In this document: piece after piece, positions 1 to 6,078 of the stretch
How positions within the stretch are numbered: the stretch's first letter is position 1
How the letters are laid out: the number at the start of each line of letters is the position of its first letter
NCBI GenBank assembly: GCA_944363385.1
Contig: CALVUB010000024.1
Span: forward strand, 1-9,523
DNA from: an uncultured Clostridia bacterium
Lineage (GTDB): Bacteria > Bacillota > Clostridia > Christensenellales > UBA1242
Direction of reading: 5' to 3'
DNA length: 9,523 nt
Notes under the pieces: generated by a model
Told to the model about the DNA's origin: nothing
The model's database searches: none
Seen by the model: the letters and a program-made list of their open reading frames with translations, nothing else
Translations under genes and position numbers: made by a program

Positions 1-2
1 AT

Positions 3-467
3 TACTCTCTTCCACCGCCAAAAAGTGTTGGCAATGGAACAACAACTATTGAAGACATAATAAAGCGAAAAGACCTTGAAAAAGTGGTTTATTTTTTGGC
101 TGAAAAAGTTTCTGCAAGACTTATCAAACACAAAGTTGTCGCTGGAACGGTGTCTCTCACAATCAAGACTAGCAAACTTGAAAAGGTGCATAAAAGCATG
201 AAGGTTAAGCCTACAAACTCGGTCAAAGAACTTGCCACATACGGCATGGAAATTGCTGACAAAATTTGGAGTTATGACTTTCCTGTGCGTGCAATTCGTC
301 TGCGCGCTTCGACTTTGACAAGCGCAAATGCCCTTCAACTTTCCTTTTTTGACGGCAAAAAGGACTTTTCAAAGGTTGCTGAAGAAATAAACAGGCGCTA
401 TGGCAAAATAGAACTTGCTTCAAACATGTCTAAGTTTATAAATTCAAGCAAGCACCCTCAAGAATAG
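3..467 (+). CDS. dinB: Y-family DNA polymerase (Pol IV/DinB-like), C-terminal part only
   Basis: This is the 3' end of a translesion DNA polymerase; the start lies before the window and 154 residues are visible. The reading frame is open from base 3, and the first ATG (84) is internal. The visible part begins with PPPKSVGNGTTT, which matches the conserved 'KS(I/V)GN.TT' entry into the little-finger domain of Pol IV-type enzymes. It continues through the little-finger fold (AGTVSLTIKTSK, then FPVRAIRLRASTL). QLSFF at visible residues 112-116 sits where Firmicute homologues carry a QLSLF-type sliding-clamp-binding motif. The catalytic palm with its Asp/Glu residues is not in the window, so activity cannot be judged. 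The family copies past DNA lesions with low fidelity. It could equally be a YqjW/UvrX-type paralogue rather than DinB proper. It ends with TAG; the next gene has its own promoter. Confidence 0.85.
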   Translation, partial: YSLPPPKSVGNGTTTIEDIIKRKDLEKVVYFLAEKVSARLIKHKVVAGTVSLTIKTSKLEKVHKSMKVKPTNSVKELATYGMEIADKIWSYDFPVRAIRLRASTLTSANALQLSFFDGKKDFSKVAEEINRRYGKIELASNMSKFINSSKHPQE

Positions 468-518
468 TCAAAATCTGTCGAAAAGAAAAAAAGAATTTTG
501 TTTTGTTGGTAATTTGTT

Positions 519-546
519 TTGATTTTTTAGAGTATTGTATTATAAT
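519..546 (+). promoter_or_regulatory. Sigma-A-type promoter of the degV gene
   Basis: A -35 box TTGATT (519-524) and a perfect -10 box TATAAT (541-546) are separated by 16 bp. The predicted transcript start is near 553, giving a leader of about 55 nt before the ATG at 608. The leader ends in a strong AAGGAG ribosome site (597-602) five bases before the start codon. Confidence 0.7.
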
Positions 547-607
547 TTTAATGTATAAATACTTTAGCGCCAATTTCAGTGCGCTTGTGATATATTAAGG
601 AGTTAAA

Positions 608-1435
608 ATGAAATTTCAAATTATAACTGACAGCTGTAGCGAACTCAAAAATGACTATATAAATGACAAAGACATCGGTTTTGCCGTTGTTCCGCTCATC
701 ATCAATGTTGGAGACAAAGAATTTGTTGATGATGACAACATTGACTGCAAAGAAATGCTTGAAGAAATGAAAAAGGCAAAAAAATCTTCCAGTGCCTGCC
801 CTGCCCCACAAAGTTTTTTAGACCTTTTTGACAAAGCTGAATATAATTTTGTTGTTACAATCACTTCAAAACTTTCTGGTTGTTACAACTCTGCTGTGGT
901 TGCAAAAAATTCATATGAAAAATCAAACAATGTTTTTATCATTGACTCAAAAGCGGTTTCAGGAACAGAAATTTTGCTTGTTGATAAACTGGTCAAGCTT
1001 ATCAAAGAAGGTAAAGACTTTCAAACAATTTGCAAGGAAATTGAAGCCTTCCGCGATGAAAAAGAATTGTTTTTTATTCTTCAAAAATTTGATAACCTTG
1101 TCAATAATGGTCGGATGAGCAAGATTGCTGGTTTAATTGCATCAACCCTTGTCATTCGCCCTATCTGCGTGGCTGAAAACGGCGAAATCAAGATTGCAAA
1201 AAAGACTATGGGAATAAAAAATGCCATTATGAAAATGGTTCAAATGATAGGTGAAAAAATCAAAGATATCAAAGATAGGTGTCTTATCATTTCACATTGC
1301 TATGCTGAAGAAGAAGTGGCAATGATAAAATCTGAAGTTGAAAAGAAATATAACTTTAAAGAAATCAGAATTTTGGCAACAAAAGGCTTATGCTCTTATT
1401 ATGCCCTTGAAAGAGGCGTTATCGTGTGCATGTAA
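608..1435 (+). CDS. DegV family protein (fatty-acid-binding, FakB-like)
   Basis: The protein is 275 aa, the usual DegV length. DegV/FakB proteins bind one long-chain fatty acid and, in species with FakA, present it for phosphorylation and entry into phospholipid synthesis. Visible family marks are the N-terminal ITDS (6-9), the SSACPAP segment (61-67) in place of the usual TSQPS-like loop, SGCYNSA (90-96) matching SG.YQSA, IIDS (111-114) and NNGRMSK (166-172) matching the GR(I/M)S loop. The C terminus reads GLCSYYALERGVIV, as in a clostridial DegV subgroup with GL.S.YA..GG, instead of the His/GPG ending of other members. The start is set by AAGGAG at 597-602. It is transcribed alone from its own promoter and stops at a strong hairpin. 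The specific ligand cannot be read from the sequence. Confidence 0.92.
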   Translation: MKFQIITDSCSELKNDYINDKDIGFAVVPLIINVGDKEFVDDDNIDCKEMLEEMKKAKKSSSACPAPQSFLDLFDKAEYNFVVTITSKLSGCYNSAVVAKNSYEKSNNVFIIDSKAVSGTEILLVDKLVKLIKEGKDFQTICKEIEAFRDEKELFFILQKFDNLVNNGRMSKIAGLIASTLVIRPICVAENGEIKIAKKTMGIKNAIMKMVQMIGEKIKDIKDRCLIISHCYAEEEVAMIKSEVEKKYNFKEIRILATKGLCSYYALERGVIVCM

Positions 1436-1455
1436 GCTTGGAAAAAACCAAAAAC

Positions 1456-1488
1456 AAAAAGAAGCTGAAAAATTAAAGCTTCTTTTTT
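1456..1488. terminator. Bidirectional intrinsic terminator between degV and trxB
   Basis: An 11-bp perfect stem (1456-1466 paired with 1477-1487) encloses a 10-nt loop. On the plus strand the stem runs into T1483-T1488, ending degV transcripts. On the minus strand the same stem is followed by TTTTTG and further T runs, so it can also end trxB, whose stop lies at 1504-1506. It sits between convergent genes, where shared terminators are common. Confidence 0.85.
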
Positions 1489-1503
1489 ATAATCCCTTAA
1501 ATA

Positions 1504-2433
1504 TTATTTTGTCTTTCTTTTGGCGTTTGATTTAAGCACATATTTGCTTGCGTTTGTGCCAGCAATTGCACCATCGCCAACAGCGGTTGCAATTTGTCTG
1601 AGACTGCCCTTGCGCACATCACCGCAAACAAAAATTCCTTCAAGTGAAGTTTGCATGTTTTCATCCGCAAGCACATAACCACTTGGGTCAAGTTCAAGCA
1701 ACCCTTTAAGCATTTCGGTGTCAGGAATGCGACCGATGGCAACAAAAACACCATCGACTGCAAGTTTATTAGTTTTTCCAGCCATTTGATATTCAAGTCC
1801 TTCCACCTTATCTTGCCCCAAAATTCTCTTAGAAAGTGCGCCTTTCAAAATTGTAACATTTTTCTTATCTGAAAGCTCGTCTTCTGAATAATTATGCAGT
1901 TTCAAAACCTCTTTGGTAAGCAAATAAACCCTTTTACAAATGCTAGCTAGATAGATGGCGTCTGAGAAAGCTGAGTCGCCAGAGCCAACCACCGCCACCG
2001 CCTTGCCTTTGAAGAAATTGCCGTCACATAAAGCACAATAGCTTACACCTCTGCCCTTAAACTGCTCTTCGCCTTCAATTTTTAGAAGTCTTGGATGACA
2101 GCCTTGCGCCAAGATGACAGCTTTTGCTTTATAAACGCCGTTTGTTCCAGTTAAGGAGAACCCAAATGCAGTTTTTTCGATTGAAACAATCTCATCGCTT
2201 TCGGTTTGACAGCCTGCCAATTTTGCATGCTCGGCAAAATGACCAGCCAAAGAAAACCCATCGATTGAGGAAAAACCCGCATAGTTTTCAATTTGCCCAA
2301 TCAAATTTAGCTGACCGCCCAAAGCAAATTTTTCAACAATCAAAACTTTGCGCCCAGCACGAGAGGCATAAATACCAGCCGAAATGCCAGCTGGCCCACC
2401 GCCAATAATAACTATATCAAATTTTGTCTTCAT
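1504..2433 (-). CDS. trxB: Thioredoxin reductase-like flavoprotein lacking the NADPH-phosphate motif
   Basis: This 309-aa protein has the layout of low-molecular-weight thioredoxin reductase: an FAD dinucleotide-binding motif GGGPAG (11-16), the redox-active CALC pair (Cys133/Cys136, usually CATC), a second nucleotide-binding motif GSGDSA (150-155), VAIGRIP (231-237), and the FAD-closing GDVR (271-274) followed by RQIATAVGDGAIAG. The family passes electrons from a pyridine nucleotide through FAD to the CxxC pair and on to thioredoxin. After the second Rossmann motif, where NADPH enzymes carry HRRxxxR to grip the 2'-phosphate, this protein reads LTKEVLKLH (172-180). NADPH may therefore not be the natural donor; NADH or another donor is possible. 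It is followed by the shared terminator. It has no ribosome site upstream and an extended -10 ending 6 bp before ATG, so the mRNA is probably leaderless. Confidence 0.9.
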   Translation of the reverse strand: MKTKFDIVIIGGGPAGISAGIYASRAGRKVLIVEKFALGGQLNLIGQIENYAGFSSIDGFSLAGHFAEHAKLAGCQTESDEIVSIEKTAFGFSLTGTNGVYKAKAVILAQGCHPRLLKIEGEEQFKGRGVSYCALCDGNFFKGKAVAVVGSGDSAFSDAIYLASICKRVYLLTKEVLKLHNYSEDELSDKKNVTILKGALSKRILGQDKVEGLEYQMAGKTNKLAVDGVFVAIGRIPDTEMLKGLLELDPSGYVLADENMQTSLEGIFVCGDVRKGSLRQIATAVGDGAIAGTNASKYVLKSNAKRKTK

Positions 2434-2439
2434 AAAATT

Positions 2440-2448
2440 ATTATAGCA
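2440..2448 (-). promoter_or_regulatory. Extended -10 promoter of trxB, probably giving a leaderless mRNA
   Basis: On the minus strand the sequence reads TG-C-TATAAT, with the hexamer at 2445 down to 2440. Only six bases (AATTTT) separate the hexamer from the ATG at 2433, so the expected transcript start falls on or next to the start codon. No good -35 box is visible (TTTTTA at 17 bp), which fits an extended -10 promoter. No Shine-Dalgarno sequence precedes the ATG. Confidence 0.65.
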
Positions 2449-2512
2449 TAAAAACGAAATTTTAAAAACTATTTGACATATAAAATTTTAATATTCTCGT
2501 TGATTTTTTAAA

Positions 2513-5005
2513 TTATGCCACCCACTCGGTCCACTCAGAGCTTGCCATAATCTCGGCTGTAATGTCGCCCGTCCAGAACTGCCCCATCCAAGACAAACCT
2601 TTTGGAATTGGACAGCTGTCAGCATTTGGCCAGGCAAAGGCAGAAAAGTCTGTGCCATAACGATATTTCACCCCGCCAGCAATCCACAAGCAGTTTGTAA
2701 ATGTTCCGCTATTAGTCACATAAGGCGACAGCGCCTCATCAACAATGGCATAGCAGTTTTCAACTGTGGCACTTGAACTTGCATTTCGCCCAACAAAGAT
2801 GCCCACATTGCTTGTGCCAGTGATAACCGCACATTCTACACCACAATCAGAAATTGTGGCAGAACTTGAAATATACCCCGCAACTCCGCCAACATAATTG
2901 CCTGTTCCACTAACAGAACCAGTGTTATAGCAGTTGGTTATGGTTGAGCTGCTTTGAGCATACCCCACAACGCCACCAAGACGAAAATCACCACCACTAA
3001 CAGAACCAGCGTTAAAGCAGTTGATGATTGAACCGCTATCTATAATCCCCACAACTCCACCAACATCCATGCTTGTTCCGCTGACAGTGCCAGTGTTATA
3101 GCAGTTGGTTATGGTTGAATTGTCAGCAGCCCCCGCAACTCCGCCTACACTAGCTTCTGGTCCTTTGACAAAACCAGTGTTATAGCACTTGGTTATCGTT
3201 GCATTATAAGCACGCCCCACAATTCCACCAACACAAGAATAGCCCTGCACAAAAGAGTCAATCACTCCAAGATTTGAAATGCTTGCCCGCTGTGTCGAGC
3301 TTCTGCCATAAATATGACCAAATAGACCTTGATAAACATAACCATTGCCTGAGCCTGCTGGAGTGAATACACCTGAAACAGTATAGCCATCACCATCATA
3401 GTTGCCTGAAAAAAAGCGGTATGCAGTTGTTCCAGAGCGAGTGTAATATATCCCTATTGGTTGCCAATAGTATGCCGAAAGTTCGAGATTTTTGGTTTGT
3501 TTGAAACATACATCTGAGTAATAATAATTGCCAGATACATGGTTATTGTAAGCATTGCCAGTATATATCGTCCAAGAAAGAAAAGCAAGGTCGGTTTCTG
3601 ACTGAATAAGGTATGTGTCGGTTTCTGTTTCACTGCTTGAAAGTGTGTAGTTGGTAAAGTCGACACCTAATTTTTTCTGTACAGAAGCATCAATCCAAAA
3701 AGCATCAAAACAAGGATAGCCACCGTTAAAAACTACAGAAATATTCCACACAGTTTCAAAGTTCCATGGATAAGAACTATCCCAATTGGCAGAGTTAAGA
3801 TACCACGCTTCATTTTTTGCCCACTGCTCAACTGACGTGTCAATTTTTGTTGCTGAACCTTCCCCTGAGCCAATGCCAACTGGAAGCTGGCAAGCTCCAC
3901 CATAATATGCATTGGTTACAGTTGTATTAGAACCAGCATCTCCCACAACTCCGCCAACACGAGAAGAACTTCCACTAACTGAGCCTGTGTTATATACATT
4001 GCTTACAGTCGACCTAGAAGAAGCATACCCCACAACTCCGCCAACCTGAGAATCTCCACTAACTGAGCCTGTGTTATATACATTGCTTACAGTTGCACGA
4101 TAAACATACCCCACACCCCCGCCAACATTAGAAGAACCACTAACTGAGCCTGTGTTATATGCATTGCTTACAGTTGCACTAGAAGACGAAGCATGCCCCA
4201 CAACTCCGCCAACATAATCTCCTGTTCCACTAACTGAGCCTGTGTTATATGCATTGGTTACAGTTGCATTAGCATCCCCCACAACTCCACCTACATAATT
4301 TCCTGTTCCACTAACTGAACCTGTGTTATATACATTGCTTATTGCTGCATAAGAAGCATCCCCCACAACTCCACCAACACAAGAACGCCCCTGCACAAAA
4401 GAGTCAATCACTCCAAGATTTGAAATGCTTGCCTGCAGCAGTGTCCAGTTTCTGCCATAAACACGACCAAATAAACCTTGATAAGAATAACCATTGCTAG
4501 AGCCTGCTGGAGTGAATACACCTGAAACAGTATAGCCATCACCATCATAGTTACCTGAAAAATAGCGTTGCCTAAGTGTTCCAGTGCGTGTGTAATATAT
4601 CCCTATTGGTTGCCAATAGTATGCTGAAAGATCAAGGTTTTTGGTTTGTTTGAAATATATGTCTGAGTAATAATAACTGCTAGATACATGGTTATTGTAA
4701 GCATTGCCAGTATATATTGTCCAACTTAAAAAAGCCAGGTCGGTTTCTGACTGGATAAGGTATGTAGTAGTGCTGGCTGAGGTGTCCTTTGTTAAAGAAT
4801 AATTATCAAAATCAACGCCGAGTGCGGTTTGAGTTGTGTCGTCAATCCAGTAGGTTGTGTTGGTGGGAGCCTCGGCTATTGAATTTTCAGAAAGGTCGGT
4901 CGTCCCCCCCCCGATATTTAAGCCAATATTGAGTGACGTGCAAACCAATAAAAGTGCAAAAAGAAAATAAATAAAATCGCCAAATTTTCTTGAGGTAATT
5001 TGCAT
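2513..5005 (-). CDS. Large secreted GLUG-repeat surface protein
   Basis: The start is ATG at 5005, set by an AAGGAGAG ribosome site; this gives 830 aa. Residues 1-31 form a signal peptide (basic start, then FIYFLFALLLVCTSL). The rest is two related halves: module A (53-211) followed by six GLUG repeats (210-366), then module B (437-593), about 80-90% like A by eye, followed by six more repeats (592-752). Each repeat is VGGVVG-x-TVSNVYNTGSVSG-like, 26-30 residues, matching the Pfam Glug motif found in bacterial surface adhesin-like proteins and expected to form a parallel beta-helix. Both modules contain YLIQSETDLAFLSW and FSGNYDGDGYTVSG. The protein ends in EWTEWVA without an LPXTG motif, a membrane segment or a visible cell-wall domain, so attachment is unclear. 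The gene is monocistronic by its signals: a terminator lies upstream and its own promoter precedes a structured leader. A run of nine Gs covers codons 32-34. The ligand or role is unknown. Confidence 0.85.
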   Translation of the reverse strand: MQITSRKFGDFIYFLFALLLVCTSLNIGLNIGGGTTDLSENSIAEAPTNTTYWIDDTTQTALGVDFDNYSLTKDTSASTTTYLIQSETDLAFLSWTIYTGNAYNNHVSSSYYYSDIYFKQTKNLDLSAYYWQPIGIYYTRTGTLRQRYFSGNYDGDGYTVSGVFTPAGSSNGYSYQGLFGRVYGRNWTLLQASISNLGVIDSFVQGRSCVGGVVGDASYAAISNVYNTGSVSGTGNYVGGVVGDANATVTNAYNTGSVSGTGDYVGGVVGHASSSSATVSNAYNTGSVSGSSNVGGGVGYVYRATVSNVYNTGSVSGDSQVGGVVGYASSRSTVSNVYNTGSVSGSSSRVGGVVGDAGSNTTVTNAYYGGACQLPVGIGSGEGSATKIDTSVEQWAKNEAWYLNSANWDSSYPWNFETVWNISVVFNGGYPCFDAFWIDASVQKKLGVDFTNYTLSSSETETDTYLIQSETDLAFLSWTIYTGNAYNNHVSGNYYYSDVCFKQTKNLELSAYYWQPIGIYYTRSGTTAYRFFSGNYDGDGYTVSGVFTPAGSGNGYVYQGLFGHIYGRSSTQRASISNLGVIDSFVQGYSCVGGIVGRAYNATITKCYNTGFVKGPEASVGGVAGAADNSTITNCYNTGTVSGTSMDVGGVVGIIDSGSIINCFNAGSVSGGDFRLGGVVGYAQSSSTITNCYNTGSVSGTGNYVGGVAGYISSSATISDCGVECAVITGTSNVGIFVGRNASSSATVENCYAIVDEALSPYVTNSGTFTNCLWIAGGVKYRYGTDFSAFAWPNADSCPIPKGLSWMGQFWTGDITAEIMASSEWTEWVA
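2750..3232 (-). repeat. GLUG repeat array B (six units, one Cys per coil)
   Basis: These are residues 592-752 of the secreted protein. Units start at residues 592, 620, 648, 677, 705 and 734. They are more diverged from each other than the array A units. The position before the conserved aromatic is cysteine in most (KCY, NCY, NCF, NCY, NCY at 607, 635, 663, 692, 751), whereas array A has Val or Ala there. The last two units are degenerate. Confidence 0.8.
3227..3697 (-). repeat. Direct duplication, copy B (module B)
   Basis: This stretch is the second copy of the module at 4373-4849, in the same direction and frame. The right-hand parts match at an offset of 1146 bp (382 codons), for example CCTGCACAAAAGAGTCAATC at 3244 and again at 4390. 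Many stretches of 20-50 bases are identical; differences cluster near the ends and in the codons for residues 523-530 and 568-572. Confidence 0.9.
3908..4378 (-). repeat. GLUG repeat array A (six near-identical units)
   Basis: These are residues 210-366 of the secreted protein. Units start at residues 210, 238, 265, 294, 321 and 350. At DNA level the core CCACTAACTGAGCCTGTG (or a one-base variant) recurs at 3972, 4056, 4137, 4227 and 4308, so the period is 81-90 bp and always a multiple of three. The units are much more alike than those of array B, suggesting recent expansion or gene conversion. Confidence 0.88.
4373..4849 (-). repeat. Direct duplication, copy A (module A)
   Basis: First copy of the duplicated module (residues 53-211), partner of 3227-3697. 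Both copies lead directly into a GLUG array, so the duplicated unit is module plus array, not the module alone. Recombination between the copies would delete about 382 codons in frame. Confidence 0.9.
4904..4912 (-). repeat. G9 homopolymer in the surface-protein gene (candidate phase-variation tract)
   Basis: Nine consecutive C on the plus strand are nine G in the coding strand and encode Gly32-Gly34, just after the signal peptide. Loss of one G leads to a TAG about ten codons later; gain of one leads to a TGA about seven codons later. Both off-frames therefore truncate the protein near residue 40. A G9 run stands out in such an AT-rich gene. Homopolymer runs of this kind at the 5' end of surface genes are classic slipped-strand contingency loci in other bacteria. 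Confidence 0.75.
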
Positions 5006-5010
5006 AGTCA

Positions 5011-5018
5011 CTCTCCTT
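5011..5018 (-). promoter_or_regulatory. Ribosome site deciding the start of the surface-protein gene
   Basis: AAGGAGAG on the minus strand lies five bases before ATG 5005-5003. It directly precedes a codon that begins a good signal peptide, whereas the upstream in-frame ATG at 5119 has no ribosome site and would translate through the palindromic leader. Confidence 0.85.
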
Positions 5019-5022
5019 AAAA

Positions 5023-5115
5023 GCGGGAAACTGCAACGCGCGCCGAGCGCGTGGTTTTGCTGGAAGGCAAAACCCAAAAAAAAATTACGGCGTAATTTTT
5101 TTAGCAGTTTCCTGC
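5023..5115 (-). promoter_or_regulatory. Four-way cloverleaf leader element of the surface-protein mRNA
   Basis: Four helices nest within 93 bases with almost no unpaired linker. The closing stem is 5026-5034 with 5104-5112 (9 bp perfect), extended by two more pairs beyond one mismatch (a G-T pair on the plus strand). It encloses three hairpins: 5036-5041/5047-5052 (6 GC-rich bp), 5053-5060/5067-5074 (8 bp, 6-nt loop) and 5078-5088/5092-5102 (11 bp, AT-rich, 3-nt loop, followed on the minus strand by a T run). The predicted transcript starts near 5121, so the whole element is in the 5' leader and ends four bases before the ribosome site. The minus-strand 5' end GCAG-GAAA-CTGC can also fold alone as a small GNRA hairpin. 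I do not recognise the family. Alternatives are a small palindromic mobile repeat; no flanking target duplication is visible. Confidence 0.7.
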
Positions 5116-5127
5116 ACAATCTACTAT

Positions 5128-5156
5128 ATTATAACAATTTTTTTAACTTTTTACAA
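5128..5156 (-). promoter_or_regulatory. Sigma-A-type promoter of the surface-protein gene
   Basis: On the minus strand TTGTAA (5156-5151) and a perfect TATAAT (5133-5128) are separated by 17 bp. The start is predicted near 5121, giving a leader of about 116 nt that contains the cloverleaf. It lies between the rpsI terminator and the gene, so the gene appears to be transcribed independently. Confidence 0.72.
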
Positions 5157-5175
5157 ATAATTTACACAATTTAAC

Positions 5176-5198
5176 AAAAAAGCAGGATTTTTCCTGCT
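5176..5198 (-). terminator. Intrinsic terminator of the rplM-rpsI operon
   Basis: Minus-strand AGCAGGA (5198-5192) pairs with TCCTGCT (5187-5181) around a four-base loop. The stem's final T is followed by five more (5180-5176). It lies nine bases after the rpsI stop codon. Confidence 0.92.
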
Positions 5199-5206
5199 GA
5201 TTTTGA

Positions 5207-5617
5207 TTATCTCTTTGAAAATTGTGGCGCTTTTCTTGCTTTTTTCAGACCATATTTCTTTCTTTCTTTCATTCTTGGGTCACGAGTAAGAAGTCCAGCG
5301 TCTTTAAGCTCTTTCTTAAATGTTTCGTTTGCTTTTACCAAAGCTCTTGCAAGTCCGTGACAGATAGCGCCAGCTTGTCCTGAAATTCCGCCACCAACAA
5401 CGCGAATGATAGCGTCATATTTGTCACCAGTTTCTGTGATTTCAAATGGTTGACGAGCCACCAAAAGAAGAGTATCTCTTTGAAGATATTCCCCCATTTC
5501 TCTTCCGTTAACAGTGCATTTGCCTGTTCCTGGGAAAAGTCTTACTCTAGCGATTGATTTTTTTCTTCTGCCAGTCGCAATGATTTGACTGTTTTTGTTT
5601 GTTTTCTTCTCTGCCAT
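5207..5617 (-). CDS. rpsI: 30S ribosomal protein S9
   Basis: The protein is 136 aa, normal for S9. It sits in the head of the small subunit, and its C-terminal tail reaches the P-site tRNA. Clear family marks are [18 protein letters not shown] near the N terminus, [10 protein letters not shown] in the middle, and the invariant basic tail ending [27 protein letters not shown] with its final KR. One small variation: ICHGLARAL where most homologues have IRHGIARAL. The ATG overlaps the rplM stop as TAATG, sharing one base, with an AAAGGAGC ribosome site inside the end of rplM, so translation is probably coupled. A strong terminator follows. Confidence 0.98.
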   Translation of the reverse strand: MAEKKTNKNSQIIATGRRKKSIARVRLFPGTGKCTVNGREMGEYLQRDTLLLVARQPFEITETGDKYDAIIRVVGGGISGQAGAICHGLARALVKANETFKKELKDAGLLTRDPRMKERKKYGLKKARKAPQFSKR

Positions 5618-6060
5618 TAGACTCTAGCTCCTTTTAACTCAACCTTTTCTGGTTTTTGTGCTTGGTGGTTGTGTTCTTCAGTTTTGTAAACATGAAGTCT
5701 TGTGATTTGTTTTCTTCCAAGAGATGTTTTTGGAAGCATGCCTTTGACTGCCTTTTCAACTGCTCTTGGTGAATTTTTTTCCATAAGCGTTCCATAATCA
5801 ACTTCTTTAAGTCCACCAACATAACCTGTATGCCATCTAAGTTTTTTGTCCACAGCTTTTTTGCCAGTGAGCACGATTTTGTCAGAGTTTAAAACAATAA
5901 CAAAATCGCCATTATCGATGTGTGGAGTGTATGATGGCTTGTTTTTTCCTGTTAAAATATCAGCAACTTGTGAAGCCACTCTTCCAAGAGGGATTCCTGT
6001 TGCGTCAACAACGAACCATTTTCTTTCAACGTCCGCTGGTTTTGCCATAAAAGTTTTCAT
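5617..6060 (-). CDS. rplM: 50S ribosomal protein L13
   Basis: The protein is 147 aa, the standard bacterial length. L13 is an early-assembling protein of the large subunit. It starts [20 protein letters not shown] and contains the family's [27 protein letters not shown] segment, the HTGYVGGLK segment and [12 protein letters not shown], all in the expected order. The start is ATG 6060, with GGAGG eight bases upstream. It is first in a two-gene operon with rpsI, the usual bacterial arrangement. It has a TTGACA promoter and a structured leader of about 90 nt, a position where Firmicutes often carry the L13 autoregulatory leader. Confidence 0.98.
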   Translation of the reverse strand: MKTFMAKPADVERKWFVVDATGIPLGRVASQVADILTGKNKPSYTPHIDNGDFVIVLNSDKIVLTGKKAVDKKLRWHTGYVGGLKEVDYGTLMEKNSPRAVEKAVKGMLPKTSLGRKQITRLHVYKTEEHNHQAQKPEKVELKGARV

Positions 6061-6078
6061 TTATATTTCCTCCAAAAT

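Noticed and set aside
566..585. 5-bp inverted repeat AGCGC/GCGCT in the degV leader
   Set aside because: Short, with a 10-nt loop and no T tract; it may be chance.
548..864. Open frames on the minus strand opposite degV
   Set aside because: They lie entirely opposite a well-recognised gene, have no ribosome sites and resemble no protein; shadows of the real gene.
2473..2478. Perfect TTGACA on the plus strand between the surface-protein gene and trxB
   Set aside because: No -10 box follows at 16-18 bp and it would fire into genes lying on the other strand.
2453..2501. AT-rich inverted repeat after the surface-protein gene, considered as its terminator
   Set aside because: The stem is only A-T pairs apart from a distant 5-bp AACGA/TCGTT match, the loop is long and the T tract is short; read-through into trxB cannot be excluded.
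3908..4378. Regular repeats resembling a CRISPR array
   Set aside because: The 81-90 bp period is coding, in frame throughout, lacks unique spacers and translates into GLUG repeats; no cas gene is present.
5023..5115. Cloverleaf considered as a tRNA or integron attC site
   Set aside because: There is no tRNA-like arm pattern, anticodon loop or CCA end, and no attC core GTTRRRY/RYYYAAC sites at the ends.
5006..5119. In-frame extension of the surface protein by 38 codons to an ATG at 5119
   Set aside because: No ribosome site, the codons run through the palindromic leader, and a good ribosome site plus signal peptide mark the ATG at 5005.
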